Assembly: GCF_949987535.1 (NCBI RefSeq)
Contig: NC_080075.1
Location: 58,687,636-58,751,635 of the forward strand
Length of the DNA: 64,000 nt
Source of the DNA: Balaenoptera acutorostrata
Lineage: Eukaryota > Chordata > Mammalia > Artiodactyla > Balaenopteridae
Reading direction: 5' to 3'
The position numbers and the translations under genes were made by a program. Below, one piece after another: positions 43,620 through 54,529 of this stretch (the first letter of the stretch is position 1; each line of letters starts with the position of its first letter). The notes beneath the pieces are model-generated. The model was not told where the DNA came from and searched no databases. It saw only the letters and a list, made by a program, of their open reading frames with translations.

Positions 43620-43633
43620 GCGCCCCCTGGTGG
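43620..43633 (-). promoter_or_regulatory. CTCF motif, perfect consensus
   Basis: Minus strand CCACCAGGGGGCGC matches all 14 positions of CCASYAGRKGGCRS; flanks (ctgccaccag... and ...ggcgcc) extend the similarity. CTCF binds such sites to anchor chromatin loops. It lies in unique DNA, not in a recognised repeat. Confidence 0.7.
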
Positions 43634-45404
43634 CAGAGAAGAGCCCTGTCTCAGCAGTAACCGGGCTGATCCTCCTGACCCAGGGCTGAACCTGCCCTGC
43701 TCGGGCCAGGGGCTGTTTCCCAGTGCCAGGCTCAGCGCCCTGGGGGCGAGGGAGCACAGAAAGAGATGGGGGCCAGTGGACACTGGCCTAACAGCAGGGC
43801 TCTGTGTCCAGGAGTGGCGGTTTCTCCCTGAGTAATTTTCCACAGTTCGCCCTTCTCTCCGTACAGAGTCGTGCTCACGGCGCTCCTGTGATGGCTGCCA
43901 TCCTCCAGAGGGTTATTCTGGGCCAGTCACCTGCTCAGTGACCCTACCTGCTTCGATTTCTGCCCCCATCACTCATCCGGCTTTGCTTCTCAAAGCTCCC
44001 CACACCCACCTCCAGGATATGGTCCCTCTGGATCACAAGATCCCCATCCCACCCCCTCAAGGCCTAGCTCTCTGGTAGTTCTGGGAAATCCCAAAGGCAT
44101 CACTGTTGCCAGGCTGAGGCCAACATTTCTGTTTTCTCAGAAGGATCAAAGCCCCATCCCAACCCTGCCAGGAGGAAGCAGTTTTGACTCGTGCAAATAT
44201 CTGCAGTCCATTTGGGATTTTACTTTGGTGAGAAATAAATACACAGCCATCTGAAGATGATGGAAATATGACTTAAGTAACTTTTTGGTCAAGGCTGTTG
44301 GGCCAGAGCCCAGATGGAAATAAGACCTTGTATCTCAGTCTCCCCCTGCACACTTCTGAAAAACAGAAAAAGCAGAGAAGAGAAAAAAAGTTGGTGGAAA
44401 CCGAAGTTCAAAATGGAGAGCGCTCTATTTCTTGGCCTGGGAAAGGAAAAGTAAACACCTAACAGCTACTCCATTCACGTGTGTGTTATCTGGCTCATCC
44501 TCGCCAAGAACTCCCTCTCCTCCCTTCTCTGACCGGGAAGTACTGCGCCTAGAAACAGCGCCCACGCCCACTCCTAACCCGGGGGCAGGCAGACAATGGG
44601 CCAGAAAACCCGGCTGGGCCAAGGCCTCTCCCTGCAGCCCCCAGAGGCTGTAAGATTGGGAAACACAAAGCTATTTTTAATGTCCTATTTGTCTACCAAC
44701 TACGGCTCCATGAGCCTGAGAAATGGTATCATTTGTGGGAGATGGCATTGATTTCTTTTTCAACTTGCTCAAAGCCACATTTTCGCAACTTTCAGAAAAG
44801 CCAAAAATGCAGCTTTCCAAGAGTGACCTCTTCCCTGGCTTGCCCTCCTGCCCTAGGGGAAGGGCTCTCTCAGGTGTACCTGGGAAAGCAGCCCCCTGCT
44901 GCTATGCGCTGGTCAGCAGCAGGCAGAGATCCAGGGCCGAGGACATGGAATTAAAGGCCCAGACCTCCTGCAGGAGAGCCAGTGAATGAGGAAGGAGCAA
45001 GGCAGTGAGAGAGATGTAGGATCAGAGAGGGGTAGGGTCCTCCACCTGTGAGGGAGGCACAGCTCTGCCCTGGGAGGGCCCATTTGATAGAGAGGATAAG
45101 CAACCACCTGCCCTGGGGCGCCCCAAAGAGAAAAGGGTGAGAGGTCACACCCAGGAAATGGCTTCCCAATAGCCATCCAGCTCCTCATACCCATGGGTGG
45201 AAGCTTTGCGTGGTGGATGTGTCTGGGGGCCAAGAAGATGCTCCCAGGTGTGTCTACTAAGCTGAGGCAGACCTTGGACTCTGGGCCGAAAGAATCCAAC
45301 TGCAATAACAAGAGCCTCTCTGTTCTTGAGACTTCTAAAGGCTTTGGCTGTGAGGGCACAACCCCACCTGGGCTCCAGAGGCCTCCCCCTATCCCCTGCC
45401 AGGA
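43634..45404. other. Unique sequence with AT-rich islands
   Basis: AT-richer patches at 44195-44300 and 44655-44820 contain MEF2-like ctatttttaa (about 44671) and paired E-box-like words (ccatctg at ~44248, cagatgg at ~44311). No repeat and no convincing coding frame was found. Confidence 0.35.
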
Positions 45405-45532
45405 CAAAGAGCTAGAGAAAGATGGATGGATGGAGAGAAAGAAAGAGACTTGAGTGAGACAGAGAAACAGAGGAAACAGAAGCATCAAGATGCAGAGAGA
45501 TGGAAAGACAAAGTGAGGGAGAGAGAGGAGGT
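45405..45532. repeat. GA-rich low-complexity stretch
   Basis: Almost purely purine on the plus strand (gagaaagatggatggatggagagaaagaaagag ... gagggagagagagg). Confidence 0.8.
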
Positions 45533-45799
45533 TTTTCTTTGTTGATACCCACCCCCAACTCACAACTCAGGACAGATGGAAGGGTGGCCACTCACGAGCA
45601 CTAGAATAGAGGGACACGCACAGTGGACCATTTCCTTTCTCCATTGGGCCCATGGCCCATGGCCTAGAGGCGTAGTGAGGGCGTGGAGTCTCCAGCCGCT
45701 GCCTGGGCACCAGCCCTACTAACCCCCAAGAAGCTTCTTTCCCGGCTCCTTCCCTGCACCTGGGACGCCCACTCAGCCCATACGCACTCAGACCTTCCC

Positions 45800-46042
45800 T
45801 CTGCGCACTGGCTGCATGACCTTGAATGGGTCTCTTCACTTCTCCGTTCTCTCATATGCAAAAAAATGATAACACTCCCTTCCTCCCTTGGGCGTTTCGA
45901 GTATTAATTGACTTAGCACACATGAGCGTGTGAATGTGTGTAAATGCTTCACACGTGCCTGGCACACAGTGAGGGCTTGATAAATGGCAGCTTTAATGCA
46001 TGTGGCATGTGGTCAATAAATGGTGGCTGTTATTGCTGGGAT
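45800..46042 (+). mobile_element. MIR SINE, long copy
   Basis: 'tgcatgaccttgaatgggtctcttcacttctccgttctctcatatgcaaaaaaatgataac ... acgtgcctggcacacagtgagggcttgataaatggcagc' runs from the MIR core to its 3' end. A second tail-like piece (ggtcaataaatggtggctgttatt) follows. Confidence 0.82.
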
Positions 46043-46069
46043 TCCCGGGAGACAGGCAGGGCTGGGAAT

Positions 46070-46145
46070 GTTGGGGAGGAGAGAGGAGGGCAGGCAGGAG
46101 GGAGGGAGAGGCAGAGGAGCCGGGCGAGAAGGGGCCAGAGGAAGG
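46070..46145. repeat. GGA-rich low-complexity stretch
   Basis: Purine-rich run (ggggaggagagaggagggcaggcaggagggagg) with several G-tracts. Confidence 0.7.
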
Positions 46146-46835
46146 CAATGCAGAGTTAGCGGAACCATATGTCCCAAAGCTGGATGGGCCTTGAGACCAC
46201 CCCTGACCCCCCTGTGGCACCCCGGGTGCTGACCCTAACACGGACACTACAAAGGGCCTGAGGGTGTGGGGAGCAGGGCCCCCCTGCTGATGGCTACATG
46301 TCCCTGGTTCCGCGGCTCCCCAGGCTGGGAGCGCAGGTCAGCCTCCCACCAAGCCCTGAGCCTCTCCATCCTGGGGAGGTCTTCCCTTTGGTGGGATGGT
46401 TTGGATAGCCGAGTGCCCAGAGGAGCAGAACAAGAGCCAGATAGGCCAGCAGGCGACTCAGGGCTTACCCCCAAACCCCCACTGCATTTGAGAAGATCAA
46501 GAAACCAAGCAGAGTCCATCATCCTGGCTGATCCAAGAAGCCAATTCTTTGTGAAAAAGGGCTCCCAGCAGCCACTTTAGCTGCCCTGGCATCACTAGAA
46601 GGAGTCTGGTCCTTCTGTCCCAGGAAGCCCAGTTCTGGGGAGGGGACAGATCTTCATCCCCCTTTATAACCTTCAAGAAGCACCTCCCCACCACCCACCT
46701 AAGCTGACCCAGAGCCTGCTCTGCCTCCACAGCTGCCCGTTGGGGACGCAGGTGCAGCCCTCACCTCCCTCCCAGAGAGGGACCCCCGCAGCAACACTGC
46801 CCTGTCCCAGGGGGCAAGTAGAGGAAGGGGAGTCA
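46146..46835. other. Unique sequence, no feature recognised
   Basis: GC-rich single-copy DNA without recognised features. Confidence 0.4.
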
Positions 46836-46839
46836 GACT

Positions 46840-47010
46840 GTGCGGGCTGCCAGGAGGAAGTCTGGAGACCTGAGTCCTGAGTCGGAATCCCTTTGAAAAG
46901 AAGTCGCTCACCCTCTCAGAGCTTTATTTTCCTCCTCCAGAAAATGGGAATAATAATCTTTACATGCTGGGGGTTCGGTGAGACAATGGCACATGTCTAA
47001 CCACTTACAT
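46840..47010 (+). mobile_element. MIR SINE
   Basis: 'gaagtcgctcaccctctcagagctttattttcctcctccagaaaatgggaataataatc' is the MIR core; the 3' part is worn. Confidence 0.75.
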
Positions 47011-47179
47011 AACATTCTGACCCATTCCTTTCGTGGGTGGGGAAATAGAGCAAGTGGGTGTGTGTTAGTTGGCAGCCTAAAGACTGTGGCTTTCAGCACA
47101 GCTGGGTGTTTGCATTCAAACCACTCACTGGGAGGTGGGTAAAATCAAGAGGTGGGTCCTTCCAGAACCTTGAGGCTGC

Positions 47180-47385
47180 ACGGTGGATGAGAGCGCTGTT
47201 TCTGGAACCAGATGGCATGTCCCCTGGACTAGGTTAACTCTCCACACCTCAATTTTCTCATCTGTAAAGTGGGATGATAAGAGCGCCCCAGGCATTTAGG
47301 TTGATGTGATGATATCCACATGGATCCTTCAGCACAGCACCTGGCAGCAGCAAATACTCAATGCAGGTGGTCAGTGATGGTAAAG
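47180..47385 (+). mobile_element. MIR SINE
   Basis: 'ctggactaggttaactctccacacctcaattttctcatctgtaaagtgggatgataagagc ... cagcacagcacctggcagcagcaaatactcaatgc' matches MIR core and 3' end. Confidence 0.78.
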
Positions 47386-47714
47386 GAACAGAGACACCTT
47401 CTAGGAACTGACGGGGAGAGACTGCCAAGATGGATGTTGAGTGGAAAGCATGGTGGGTGGGATGCTACCATCTGGGCAGGGAGTGGGGAAATCAGACCAC
47501 ATGCCCTATTTGCTTGGATTTACAGAAGGATATTCTGGAAGGATACCTAACAAACTAGCAAATGGGGTTACCTTGTGTTGGGAAGGTGAAAGGGGATGGG
47601 GTGGGAGCAGGGCTTTTGACTGTACACGTCTTCATAGAGTTCTGATCCATCAACCATGTGAGCGAATTACCTATTGCAAAATGTTTTGAGCTAACAAAAG
47701 CATGACCTACTGGT

Positions 47715-47835
47715 ATTACTCTGTCTGAGCTTCAGTTTCTTCCCTAAATGAGGAAGGTTGATTTATGCCTCACCCGCCTAACTAGGGTTTCGTAGCGATT
47801 CAGACAGAAAGTGAACATACAAGTGCCCTGAGAAA
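47715..47835 (+). mobile_element. MIR SINE fragment
   Basis: 'tctgagcttcagtttcttccctaaatgagg ... actagggtttcgtagcgattcagac' is a partial MIR. A (GGA)n run follows at 47853-47882. Confidence 0.6.
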
Positions 47836-48294
47836 GAGGCTGGGATAATGCTGCTGAGGAGGAGGAGGAGGAGAAGGAGGGCAGGGATGGGAGGCACCCA
47901 ATGGGAGAATCACTGAGCCATTGTCCCAGGAGCTGAGCCTCAGTAAAGTTGACACGCCAGCTGGACACATTTTGCTCTGGCCTCAGCCCTTGGCCTCTTT
48001 CCTCAAACATCCATGGTCCAAAGGAGGCCCCTCATCCTGCCAAACATTCCAGGGGAGGTGGCTGCAGGTGGGTGGGGCCAGGGGTAGGGCTCATGGGCAC
48101 CTGCACGTGACCCTTGACAGCTGGCCAGAGCTGCTGGGAGTAGGAAGGGGTCCTGGGAATGGAGTCGTGAGATGGAGGAGCCATTGCGAAGGAAAAAGAG
48201 AGATTCTGCCCAGCAACAGCACAGAGTGGCTGGACCTCACCAAGGGTGTGGCTTGTGTTGCCTGGTCCTGGGCTCGGTGAAAGGAGATGGGGAG
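47836..48294. other. Unique sequence with a short (GGA)n run
   Basis: Only the trinucleotide run at 47853-47882 stands out. Confidence 0.45.
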
Positions 48295-48450
48295 AGTCAT
48301 CTCATTTATCACACCCTCTCAGCCATTCTATGCCATAGACTCGATTACCATTCAGATGAGGAAACTGAGGCTCAGAGCCCTGCAGGTATGTTTACAGCCA
48401 GCCACTAAGTAGCTCGGATCGAGACCCAGGCAGTGCGGCCCCATCTCAGC
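48295..48450 (-). mobile_element. MIR SINE
   Basis: 'taccattcagatgaggaaactgaggctcagagccctgcaggtatg ... cagccactaagtagctcggatcgagacccagg' is a reverse-strand MIR including the head. Confidence 0.82.
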
Positions 48451-48731
48451 ACCACCCCGTCCTACCTCATCACCCCAGACTAGGGCTGCCCACCTTCCAG
48501 GGGACCCCGTTTATAGCAGCAGAACAGAAATTACCAGAGCTTCGCTCAGAAATTGCAGCGGTAGCATCGTCTGTGGCCAGAGTCCCTCCTCCAGGAGGTT
48601 TCCACACTAGTTAGATACCCAGAGCCCACAGGCAAAGCCTGGGAGGGGACAGGCTTGGGAATCCCTCCGGACCCCATGCCCCTGAAACTTCAGGAGCACG
48701 AGGCTGAGAGAATGAAAGCACTTTTCATGGA

Positions 48732-48867
48732 ATTCCAACAGGAAACCCACGAGAACATTCCTGCCCCGAGGATTCCAACAGGAAAACCACGAGAACATTC
48801 CTGCTCGTGGGATTCCAACAGGAAAACCAAAAGAACATTTCTCCCCGTGGGGTTCCAGCTGGGAGCC
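48732..48867. repeat. 40-bp tandem repeat (minisatellite), about 3.4 copies
   Basis: Units start with attccaacaggaaa at 48732, 48772 and 48812, and with gttccagctggga at 48852: an exact 40-bp period. Each unit continues '(c)cacgagaacattcctgc(c/t)cg(a/t)gg'. Units differ from one another at a few positions. The period is not a multiple of three, so it is not a coding repeat. Confidence 0.95.
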
Positions 48868-49255
48868 AGAGTCCATGTTCCTTGCTAAGGAGGCTGGCCA
48901 AGGGGTGGAGGAGAGGGCTTGCCCCGCCCTCATCAGCGGTCCCCAGCCCCTCAGACACATTCAAAGATTCCTCTGGCCTCTCTGGGATTGGATGGGCCAT
49001 TCGGGAACTGGCTTGCCTGGCTCCCAGCCCTCCTGCCTTTGCTCCTGCTACCCAGCTTCCATGCAGAACTCACAGCCCCCTGCCCCTCCAAGGGTCTTCG
49101 TAATCAGGGTGAGACTTGCAAGCATGTAACTAAAAACTATCTTAAACTTAATTGCTTCTTGAGATGCCTCAGTCAACAGTCAGTTGCACCTGAAGACATA
49201 TGGGACACACACCTGATTCTGCCCACCCTCCCCCAAGTAGCTATGGTGCCCCAGC
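48868..49255. other. Unique sequence, no feature recognised
   Basis: No repeat, RNA or coding feature recognised. Confidence 0.4.
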
Positions 49256-49259
49256 ATCA

Positions 49260-49690
49260 GGAAGCTGCCTGAAGCTACATACTGGGAAGGGCCCTGAGGA
49301 ACAGGACAGGTTCTTGGCCTCAAGAGACTTCCACTCTAGTGGAGGAGCTGAGAGGCACTCCAACAGGAAGTGCTTTTAGCGTGCTGCAAGAGAAATGACC
49401 ATTAACTCCAGGCGTCATCAAAGTAAACCATGTTTATGAAGTATCTACCTCGTGCCAGGCGCCGTGTTAGGCTTCAAGGCAGAGTGACATAGTTTGTCCT
49501 CCAAAAAAGCTATGGCCTAATGGGAGAGACCCCCAAATAAATGGCTATATCACAATGAGAGAAGAGTTACAATCAAGGTTCACTCAGGATGCGGAGAGAG
49601 GGGGGTGATCAGGGAAGGCTTCCTGGAGGAAGTGATGCTCAAGCGTGCTGAACAGCTCAGCTGGAAGTGCAGTGGGACTTCAGGGGTGGG
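49260..49690 (-). mobile_element. L2 LINE, minus strand (two adjoining pieces)
   Basis: 'tcaagagacttccactctagtggaggagc' (49310-49350), then 'tatgaagtatctacctcgtgccaggcgccgtgttaggcttcaaggcag ... agggaaggcttcctggaggaagtgatgctcaagc' (49430-49650) are reverse complements of the L2 3' part. Confidence 0.75.
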
Positions 49691-51170
49691 TTGGGAGGTG
49701 GCAGGTTTGATGGAAACCTCAGTAATGATGGTTAGGATCTGGGTCATGAAACAGTGATAAGACTTTAATAAAGGCAGGGAGGGAGCATGGAAGAGTAGGT
49801 TTTAGACACAGGACAGCAGACGCAGACAGCAGATGGGTGGATCCGAAGGGGAGGGTTGGAAAGGACAGAGGTCCCGGAGAGCCAGAGGGGCTGTGGGTCA
49901 AGTTGAGACGTGTTCCTTCACTCAGTGAGGGAGAGAGAGTCAGCGAATGAGGGCAGGGGAGAGGGTTGCCCTCAGGAAGACAGGAGGGAATCCAGGCTTT
50001 GAGGGGGTCTCAGAGCACTGGGAGGGAAGAGTGTGACATTTGGAAAATGAAAGAAATTCAGAGTGAGATCCCTGGGCCTCTTCGTCTGCAACTATCCAGA
50101 CACCCCAGTCCCACGTCATAGGGTGGAATGTTATGTCCCATACGAGGCCCCGGGGCCCATCCAGGCAGGCTGGCAGGGACACGGAGCAGCTGTGGCCAAG
50201 GTAGGAGGGAATGGGTCCTACAACAAGCCATCCAGCCCGTTACCAGGAGAGACCAGGGGCAGGAATCTGGGGTCAGGATTAAGGGAAAGCAGAGGTGGCG
50301 AACCAGGGATTAGGGTAGGAACACACATGGCAGCATCAAGGTGGGGGGCCACGAGCTGAAAGCCCACAACCAGGGTCGGGGTGGGAGAGGAACAGACCTG
50401 CCAGCAGAAGGCAGGAGGGGCCTGCGGGCCTGAACTAAGTCAGGATGGGGGGCCGGGGGCGGGGGGCCGTGGTGGGCGGCGTCTATAGCAGGGGTGTGCT
50501 GGAGCAGGCTCCTATGGGCTCCAAGAGCTGATTGTTAAATGCCATTAATTCTGCAAGAAAGTTGTTTAAATGTTGGCAAAATCAGCCACGGAGCATTTAC
50601 ACCATGGAAATCAGCAAACGCTACAAATCTGGGCTACTTTTTTTCCACTCCCAGAAAGATGGCTGAGACCAGCGTTCTGGCTTTCCTCCACCGTGTGGTT
50701 TTGTGCTGCTGTGGCCTCATCTGTAAATGACAGTTCTCAGCCCTGCCGACCATGAAGGACTGCTGGAGGGTCATATAAGAAAGTGTAGCTGGATGTGCTC
50801 TGTAGGCCAAAGCGCTGCAGAGAGAGAGAGAGAGAGAGAGAATCGCAAGTGGATTTCCTAGCCTCTCCCTGGATGTCTGATCTAAATTTAGGTCCTTTTA
50901 GTCTATGTTGAATCCCAGCCACTGCCTTTCCTTCCTTCCTGCAGGCTCTCTGGAGACAGCCATAAGGAAGTCCCTGCTGGAAGGCGGCTGCCCTTTGTTG
51001 TTCCACCTGCGAGTTTGCATGTGTGCTTTCTGGTCAAAGTCCCCCCAAACCTTCCCTCCAACTACCCCTTCCCTCGTGCTCAGAAACTTGCAGTGTCTCC
51101 CTACTCCTCTCCTGGTGTTCCAGAGGCCCCACCCCTGCCCCAGGTCCACCCCCTGAGAGAACATGTCCTT
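49691..51170. other. Unique sequence; G-rich, AT-rich and (GA)n patches
   Basis: A G-rich stretch at 50443-50481 (ggggggccgggggcggggggccgtggtgggcgg) could form a G-quadruplex. An AT-richer patch at 50520-50650 resembles conserved non-coding DNA (gattgttaaatgccattaattctgc). (GA)n is at 50818-50841. No gene is supported. Confidence 0.4.
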
Positions 51171-51171
51171 T

Positions 51172-51248
51172 CACATCAGGACACCTCAGGCAAGTCCTTA
51201 ACCTCTCCAGGTCTCATCTGTACTCTAAGGGTAATGTCTATAACAGAG
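51172..51248 (+). mobile_element. MIR SINE core fragment
   Basis: 'ggcaagtccttaacctctccaggtctcatctgtactctaagggtaatg'. Confidence 0.6.
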
Positions 51249-51254
51249 CCTGTG

Positions 51255-51665
51255 TGTTTTTCTGCAAGTAATAGAAACTGACTACCAGGGACTTCAACCA
51301 TAAGAGAGTTGCATACTAAGAAGTCTAGAGGTAGGCAGTTATCAAGCTGGCTTTGCAACTTCAAGATGCCAGGGCTCTGGGTCAGGGTCCAAATTCTCTC
51401 TATATTCTCCCTTACAGTTGCAAGACGGCTGCCACAGCTCCAGATATCACATCTTAAGACTTCCTCCAAAGTCAGGATGTAGGGTGATGGTCAAAGTGGA
51501 AAGAGCTCTCTTCATGTGCTTTTCTTATTTGATTAAGGATGAAAAATCTTTCTCAGAAGCTTTTCCATTGCCATTCCCCACAACTCCCGGCAAATTTTTC
51601 TTACATCTTGTTAGCCAGAACTGGGTTATGTGACCATTTCATGCCACAAAAGAGGCTGGGAAAGT
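51255..51665 (-). repeat. LTR-like repeat, family A/B, solo
   Basis: 'ctgcaagtaatagaaactgactaccaggg ... aagtctagaggtaggcagttatcaagctggc ... gttgcaagacggctgccacagctccagatatcacatc ... gccagaactgggttatgtgaccatttcatgcc' follows the family order. A G-run (12 or more G) follows at about 51700-51716. Confidence 0.55.
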
Positions 51666-51719
51666 GTCACTTTTTCAGCCTCTAAGGTTGGAAGAGGGCA
51701 GGAGGGGGGGGGGGGCGGG

Positions 51720-52665
51720 AAGAAGTTGAGAATGGCCTTTGGGTGGTCAATTAGCGTGGTGTTTAGAGGGTAGCCGAAGATCAGACACAATGGCCATGAA
51801 TGACCTCCCTGTTGTTAGGAGGGCTCACAACCTCCCAGACCCCTGCTCTGTCCCCCATCTGGTCAGAGCAGAGGGGGCTATTCATCCTCCTCTGAAACAA
51901 CAGTGAGTGAACAGGCTCAACTCCAACTAAGCAGTCGCATGGCCAATTGTATTGATGATTCCAGGAGAAGAAGGGAGGTCTGAGTCTTGTCACAGACAAT
52001 CAACAAGTCTGTATTGGCCTCTCTGTGTGCCCAGCCCAGGGCGGCAAGAACCTGTCCATTGTGTGCTAATCATCTGGGTCATGTGTAATGTATACATTCA
52101 AGCCTGCGCTGCAGACCAATGACATCAAACCACTGCTGGGGGCGCCTCTGGGCTTCCCTGTTCAGGTTTCAGTTCCCCAACTTCTTAACATCTCAGAGAC
52201 TCTTGGATTCCCCGTCACTCCCGAGGCTGTCTTACCTTCCATTCCTCCCCAGCGGATGGTGCAGCAACAACCTGCCTAGTCTCTAGGCTTTTCCTTCCCT
52301 GGCATGACACTGGCAATAACTCTGGGCTCCCAACTGGATCTTCCCCCAAAGAGTCTCCAGCAGGAATCGGGCTCCCAGATGGGGATCACAGTGAGGGGCA
52401 GAGACTGGTTGGAGGAGAGCGGGAGAGAAGAGCCACTCATACCCATGTCAGGTGTGCTGGCTGCTTCTGAAGGCAAGTCCCTTGTATTTTGTCAAATTTC
52501 AATTGATGAGGACGAGGAGAAACATGGCTACACAGGAAGCGTATGAAAGCTGAGGGAGAAAGCTGCATCCCTTGGAGATCAAAACTCACAGAGATTACAC
52601 GGAACACTAGAGTTAGGAGAACTGCAAATTTTGCAAAAGATACCTCCCAAAGAATGGTGGAAATT
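51720..52665. other. Unique sequence, no feature recognised
   Basis: No repeat, RNA or convincing coding feature was recognised in this stretch. Confidence 0.4.
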
Positions 52666-52669
52666 TAGA

Positions 52670-53258
52670 GGAATAGCTATGAACACAGGCTTTGGGGCCT
52701 GACACGTTTTGGTTCAAATTCTAGTTCTGCTGCTTATTAGTTGAGTGATGTTTACATCAATCAGGATAGGCTAAGTTATGCTGCAGGAACAAATAACCCC
52801 CAAATCTCAGTGGCTTAAAACAAGAAAGGTCTGCTCACTGACACAAAGCCTTGCTACATGTCTAGGTGGCTCTGTGAAGCTGCCTTCCATGTGAAGACCC
52901 TGTGGTGCCCCTCCAGATTGACACGGCCGTCTTCGACCACTGTGGAGAGGGGAGAAAATTGGGGGTCAAGCACAAGCGATTCAGTGCTGCCACTGGGAAG
53001 TGACCCATATCAGGTCCATTCACATGAAAGTCACACAACCTCATTTAACTTCAAGAGGACTGGGAAGCACCATCCTCCCATGTTCCGGGAAGGAGAGGGG
53101 AACTAGGTGCTGGTGAGCAATAATAATGTCCTCCACAACTTTGGACAAGTAAATTAACCTGTTTCCACATCAGTTTGCTCATCTGTAAAATGGAGATAAT
53201 GATATTTACCATAGAAGGTTGTTGTGAGGATTGAATAAGATCATCTAGGCTGGCTATT
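52670..53258 (+). mobile_element. MIR SINE split by a family A repeat
   Basis: Left piece 52670-52757 ('aacacaggctttggggcctgacacgttttggttcaaattctagttctgctgcttattagttgagtg'). Right piece from about 53135 ('ctttggacaagtaaattaacctgtttccacatcagtttgctcatctgtaaaatggagataatg ... ggttgttgtgaggattgaataagatc'). Together they make one MIR. Confidence 0.85.
52758..53134 (-). repeat. LTR-like repeat, family A, inside the MIR
   Basis: 'caggataggctaagttatgctgcaggaacaaataacccccaaatctcagtggcttaaaac' then a 'gtctgctcactgac' block and 'gtccattcacatgaaagtcac' near the end. Interrupts the MIR, so it inserted later than that MIR. Confidence 0.6.
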
Positions 53259-53264
53259 CCAAGT

Positions 53265-53470
53265 ACACAGTCCTCTTGACAAATTGATTGGTTCGGGGAT
53301 GGACACATCCCCGTGATACCAATCAGAGTTTTGCTTAAGATTTCCTGATGGATGCCAGAGAGAGTTTCTCTACCTCTGAGATACTGAGCGATGAGGATCT
53401 AGAGGGCCTGAAGCTCTTGCACATAATAAGCGATTGTTATAATTTGTCTTGATAGAAAATAAATTCCAAG
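53265..53470 (+). repeat. Possible family B fragment, opposite orientation
   Basis: 'attgattggttcggggatggacacatccccgtgataccaatcag' is the reverse complement of the 'cccctgaaccaatcac' block seen in the family B copy at 54.9 kb. Confidence 0.4.
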
Positions 53471-53474
53471 AACT

Positions 53475-53795
53475 GTGAGAGTCCCTGAACTCCATCTAAC
53501 CGTAAGACTAAACTGCACCTAAGGAGGTTTCCTAAAGCAACTCCCTCATTCAGTAAAAAATATCATTTACTCCCACGGAACTGATGCGATTCAGTGAAAT
53601 GGATTCATGGAGCCCCGTAATTTCCCTTCATAATTTGTAACAATTTGTAATTAAATATAGAGGTTAATCACGCCACAAAATTTACAGTGCAAGAAACGTT
53701 GCATTTTTAAATTTCCCCAAATAGGTTACATCTAGCTAAAACCTGCATTTGTCATGATGATAGATAGTTGATGAAAAAAGTTATATCGAAGGACC
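53475..53795. other. AT-rich island, candidate conserved non-coding element
   Basis: Unique by eye, with dense homeodomain- and bHLH-unlike AT words (cataatttgtaacaatttgtaattaaat, aggttaatcacg, gttgcatttttaaatttcccc). Sharp contrast with GC-rich DNA on its right. Confidence 0.3.
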
Positions 53796-54525
53796 CCAGG
53801 CTATGCCTGGCCCATGAAGATTGATGGCGGGGGCTTAATCGTCAATCCATGGTTGTCCCTGCTGTCGCCCACATGGTCCGTGCAGAGGAGGTACCTTGAT
53901 TCTGAGGCAGAGTTGGCCTGGAGACCTTTCTCAAGGTCCCTGAGCCTCAGCACCTGGGGTCCAGTTCTCGTAGGCACAGAACAGCCCCTCTCCCATCCAG
54001 CAATTCTTGGGGGCCGATCTCCAGTGTTCACGCCCCACAGAACCTCCAACTCTTCTCTTCTGCAGTCCAAGAAGGCCCACACTCCCCAAAGGCCATGCCC
54101 CTCTCCTGGCCCTACCGACAGATTCCCCGTTTAACCACCTGATGGGCACAGGCCCTCCAAATCACAGGGCAGCCCACCCCAGCCTGGCAACTTCTCCATT
54201 TGGCCGGAAACACAGACCAAAGACTGTTACTTCCCTCATGCTGATAAGGAAAGCTCAAACCTCAAGAACTCAAAAGCTGGGCTTTCCAGAAGTGTGAAGG
54301 AAAAGGCACACACCCCCTCCTCTATCCTGATAAGCCAGCAACCTAAAAAGTAGAAAAATGAGACCCCATTTCTCGACAGGTTGTTCTCCTACTTTACCCT
54401 GGCATCAGGCCCACCTGCCAAATATATGTGTATGGGGACAGGAGGTCCTAGCAGCTCGTGTCTAATTTGCTCACCATTTACCCCAGTCTCTGGCTCACAA
54501 CATGAGCTGCAGGTCTCAATACATA
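53796..54525. other. Unique sequence, no feature recognised
   Basis: GC-rich; overlapping frames on both strands without motifs. Confidence 0.4.
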
Positions 54526-54529
54526 TTGG

